This document shows positions 44,081-45,164 of a DNA stretch of 45,164 bases, piece after piece. Numbering within the stretch: the stretch's first letter is position 1; each line of letters starts with the position of its first letter. The notes beneath the pieces are model-generated. The model ran no database searches, was not told the origin of the DNA, and saw nothing but the letters and a program-made list of their open reading frames with translations. The DNA is taken from contig NZ_QDFY01000021.1 in the NCBI RefSeq assembly GCF_003347635.1, forward strand, positions 1-45,164, given 5' to 3'. This DNA comes from Sphingosinicella terrae. Lineage in GTDB: Bacteria; Pseudomonadota; Alphaproteobacteria; Sphingomonadales; Sphingomonadaceae. Made by a program: the position numbers and the translations under genes.

Positions 44081-44116
44081 CGTGGACCCCCGTAGTGCAC
44101 CCGTGATTATGGGGGG

Positions 44117-44413
44117 ATGAAATATCCCTCGGTTCAGCTCGCATTCGGCACCCGGGTTCGGGAATTGCGGCGTAACCAAGGCCTGTCGCAGGAGGCGTTC
44201 GCGGCCCTCGCGAATCTGGACCGCGGAGCCTTCGGCAAGATCGAGCGCGGTGAGATCAATGTGGGGCTGATCTCGATGGCCCGGATTGCCGTCGCACTAG
44301 GCATGTCGCTTTCCGCTCTGCTGGACACAGTCGAACTTGAGCATGATGAGGTAAGGTCCATGCCGCGTTCACTCCGCGGCCCCAAGTCGCTTAGTTCCGG
44401 GAAAGCTCTCTAA
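44117..44413 (+). CDS. XRE-family transcriptional regulator
   Basis: 98-residue repressor-like protein. A helix-turn-helix of the Cro/CI type covers residues 8-65: FGTRVRELRRNQGLSQEAFA, ALANLDRGAFGKIERGEINV and MARIAVALGMSLSALLD. A short polar tail follows. A G-rich stretch directly precedes the ATG and may serve as ribosome binding site. It is transcribed away from dndB across the operator-like repeats, so it is the natural candidate to control the dnd operon and itself. Confidence 0.88.
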   Translation: MKYPSVQLAFGTRVRELRRNQGLSQEAFAALANLDRGAFGKIERGEINVGLISMARIAVALGMSLSALLDTVELEHDEVRSMPRSLRGPKSLSSGKAL

Positions 44414-44594
44414 TCAGCGAGCTGCCGCCCCTTTCAGTAGTGAGTTGGTTCGCCTTACGGACCATCGCGCTTTCGGTCAAAAGCAGCCCAGCCAGCGCGT
44501 CCAGATTTCTCAGGGTGGTGCTAAATGCGTCAAGGAGGCCGTCCCGGATCGATTGAAACTGCGATACACCGACCAGATGTCTAAGCCCCCTCAT
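44391..44594 (-). CDS. Possible small protein opposite the XRE gene end
   Basis: A 67-residue frame with reasonable composition and helical look (FQSIRDGLLDAFSTTLRNLD, then ALAGLLLTESAMVRKANQL). It overlaps the XRE gene tail by 23 bases on the opposite strand and has only a weak ribosome binding site. It may be a real small gene or chance. No family is recognised. Confidence 0.3.
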   Translation of the reverse strand: MRGLRHLVGVSQFQSIRDGLLDAFSTTLRNLDALAGLLLTESAMVRKANQLTTERGGSSLIRELSRN

Positions 44595-44611
44595 TCGGAA
44601 GACGCTCGGCT

Positions 44612-44800
44612 TTGAGTGCCCCGTATGCTCTCACGGCGCGCATCCCCGAGGCGTGCCGGCCAACCGGCATCGGCCGCTCGAAGCTGTATGACCTGATCCG
44701 CGCAGGCCAGATCCGCACAATCAAGGTCGGTACGATCACCCTAACACCGGCTGCGAGCTTGACTGAGTTCCTCGGCCTTCGGGCGTCGTACCCGGAATAG
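44612..44800 (+). CDS. Excisionase-like (AlpA/MerR-type HTH) protein
   Basis: 62-residue protein starting at TTG 44612 (GGAAGA upstream). It is a single winged-helix of the excisionase type: RIPEACRPTGIGRSKLYDLI, RAGQIRTIKVGTITLTP and ASLTEFLG. Proteins like this (Xis/AlpA) direct tyrosine integrases toward excision and are often placed near the attachment site. This one is 270 bases from attR, at the other end of the island from its integrase. In the circular form the two genes would be adjacent. Confidence 0.75.
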   Translation: MSAPYALTARIPEACRPTGIGRSKLYDLIRAGQIRTIKVGTITLTPAASLTEFLGLRASYPE

Positions 44801-44812
44801 GCGGCAACGACT

Positions 44813-44833
44813 AGCGGCGTGGGCCGCGCCGCT
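44813..44833 (+). terminator. Stem-loop after the excisionase-like gene
   Basis: A 7-bp perfect stem (AGCGGCG / CGCCGCT) with a 7-base loop, 12 bases after the stop codon. It is a possible terminator before the attR region. Confidence 0.35.
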
Positions 44834-45069
44834 GACGAGCCACGCAAACAAGCAGCGCCACTAGGTTGATCCCGACGCAGCTCGCTCCACGGTTCCCACG
44901 CGCCTCAGCGAAGCGGTGATTCGCCACTGGCGAAGGTTGCGGAAGGATTGCTCGCCTGTCGAGCTTTGATGTCCGCGACGATCCGCTGAAATCCAGCCAC
45001 GGCTTTGCAGTGAATATGCAGCAAGTAGCCTTTTGGCGGACCGGTTGGGGCGGCTAAGTCGTTGATTTA

Positions 45070-45115
45070 GCTGGTGACCCCTACGGGACTCGAACCCGTG
45101 TTTTCGCCGTGAGAG
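45070..45115. repeat. attR: 3' half of intact tRNA-Glu
   Basis: The 46 bases are identical to 50-95 and lie inside the intact tRNA-Glu, from its CCA end to the anticodon. Integration here keeps the tRNA whole. About 240 bases between the excisionase hairpin and this site hold no recognisable gene. Confidence 0.92.
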
Positions 45116-45147
45116 GGCGACGTCCTAGACCGCTAGACGAAGGGGCC
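45072..45147 (-). tRNA. tRNA-Glu (CTC)
   Basis: 76-nucleotide tRNA on the minus strand, with encoded CCA. Acceptor GGCCCCT pairs with AGGGGTC, including one G-T pair at position 2-71. The anticodon loop is CTCTCAC with anticodon CTC, reading the Glu codon GAG. The T arm (ACACGGGTTCGAGTCCCGT) is canonical. Its 3' half is the attachment core of the island. Confidence 0.95.
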
Positions 45148-45164
45148 AATTGGCTTGCGGAGCC

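Larger units (their letters stand above)
50..45115. mobile_element. tRNA-Glu-integrated genomic island (probable integrative mobilizable element)
   Basis: Everything between two identical 46-bp copies of the 3' half of tRNA-Glu forms one island. It carries a tyrosine integrase at the left edge, an excisionase-like protein near the right edge, relaxase, ArdC, SSB and ParB-type maintenance genes, and a large defence cargo. Only about 49 bases of left flank and 49 bases beyond the right repeat lie outside. No type IV secretion genes are present, so transfer would need a helper. That it is an integrated element is seen directly from the repeats; its mobility today is inference. Confidence 0.9.

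Noticed and set aside
25809-44413. dndFGH, SspE-type, BREX or DISARM restriction genes
   Set aside because: None of the marker proteins (DptF/G/H, SspE DUF262-type nuclease, PglZ, DrmA/B) could be matched. The helicase has a PLD domain and DEVH box but lacks their partners.
1-45164. CRISPR array, rRNA genes or further tRNA genes
   Set aside because: No regularly spaced repeats and no rRNA-like sequence were seen. Apart from tRNA-Glu and its displaced 3' copy, no tRNA-like fold was noticed by eye.

Overview
The window is a complete genomic island of about 45 kb inserted in a tRNA-Glu gene of an alphaproteobacterium, most likely a sphingomonad. High GC, the ParB/ArdC/DUF2493/SSB/relaxase backbone and alphaproteobacterial-type recombinases point that way; the host assignment is inference. 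An intact tRNA-Glu (anticodon CTC) lies at the right end on the minus strand. A 46-bp perfect direct repeat (50-95 and 45070-45115), made of the 3' half of that tRNA up to the anticodon, brackets the island. A tyrosine integrase sits beside the left repeat and a small excisionase-like protein beside the right one.

Layout. (1) 0.2-7.9 kb: integrase, an unknown membrane-anchored protein, a large STAND NTPase with an Mrr-like nuclease domain (Avs-like defence candidate) and a DUF4062 (TIR-like) protein. (2) 8.1-12.6 kb: a translationally coupled serine recombinase-ParB-ParB operon, a small divergent HTH-like protein and a frameshifted GIY-YIG remnant. (3) 12.8-25.7 kb: mobile-element backbone with a third ParB-like protein, an IS110-family insertion, a LuxR-type regulator without a LuxI, ArdC antirestriction protein, DUF2493 protein, a region-4-only sigma-like protein, a MNT-HEPN fusion, SSB, a VirD2/DUF3363 relaxase and its ribbon-helix-helix partner. 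No type IV secretion genes follow, so the island looks mobilizable rather than self-transmissible. A perfect 13-bp hairpin just before the relaxase gene is a candidate oriT element.

(4) 25.8-44.6 kb: a large DNA phosphorothioation locus. On the minus strand is a compact dndB-C-D-E-A operon (DGQHR regulator, sulfurtransferase, ATPase, DndE, cysteine desulfurase), divergent from an XRE regulator. On the plus strand, in order: a protein whose N-terminus resembles a phosphorothioate DNA-binding domain; a RelA/SpoT-type synthetase; a tightly overlapping operon of a sigma-region-4/winged-helix protein, a PLD-helicase, a 65-residue protein, a DndD-like ATPase and a small protein; then a four-helix membrane protein overlapping a second DGQHR protein. 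No dndFGH restriction genes are seen, so the plus-strand genes are the obvious candidates for the effector half of a phosphorothioate-linked defence system. It may be related to the archaeal/bacterial Pbe type, with alarmone-synthetase and membrane-protein additions that I do not recognise as described.

Working model (inference): DndA-DndC-DndD-DndE mark host DNA with sulfur under control of DndB and the XRE protein. The plus-strand helicase/ATPase operon and its neighbours act against unmodified DNA or respond to infection. Backbone genes give maintenance and mobilization, and the STAND and DUF4062 proteins add independent defences.
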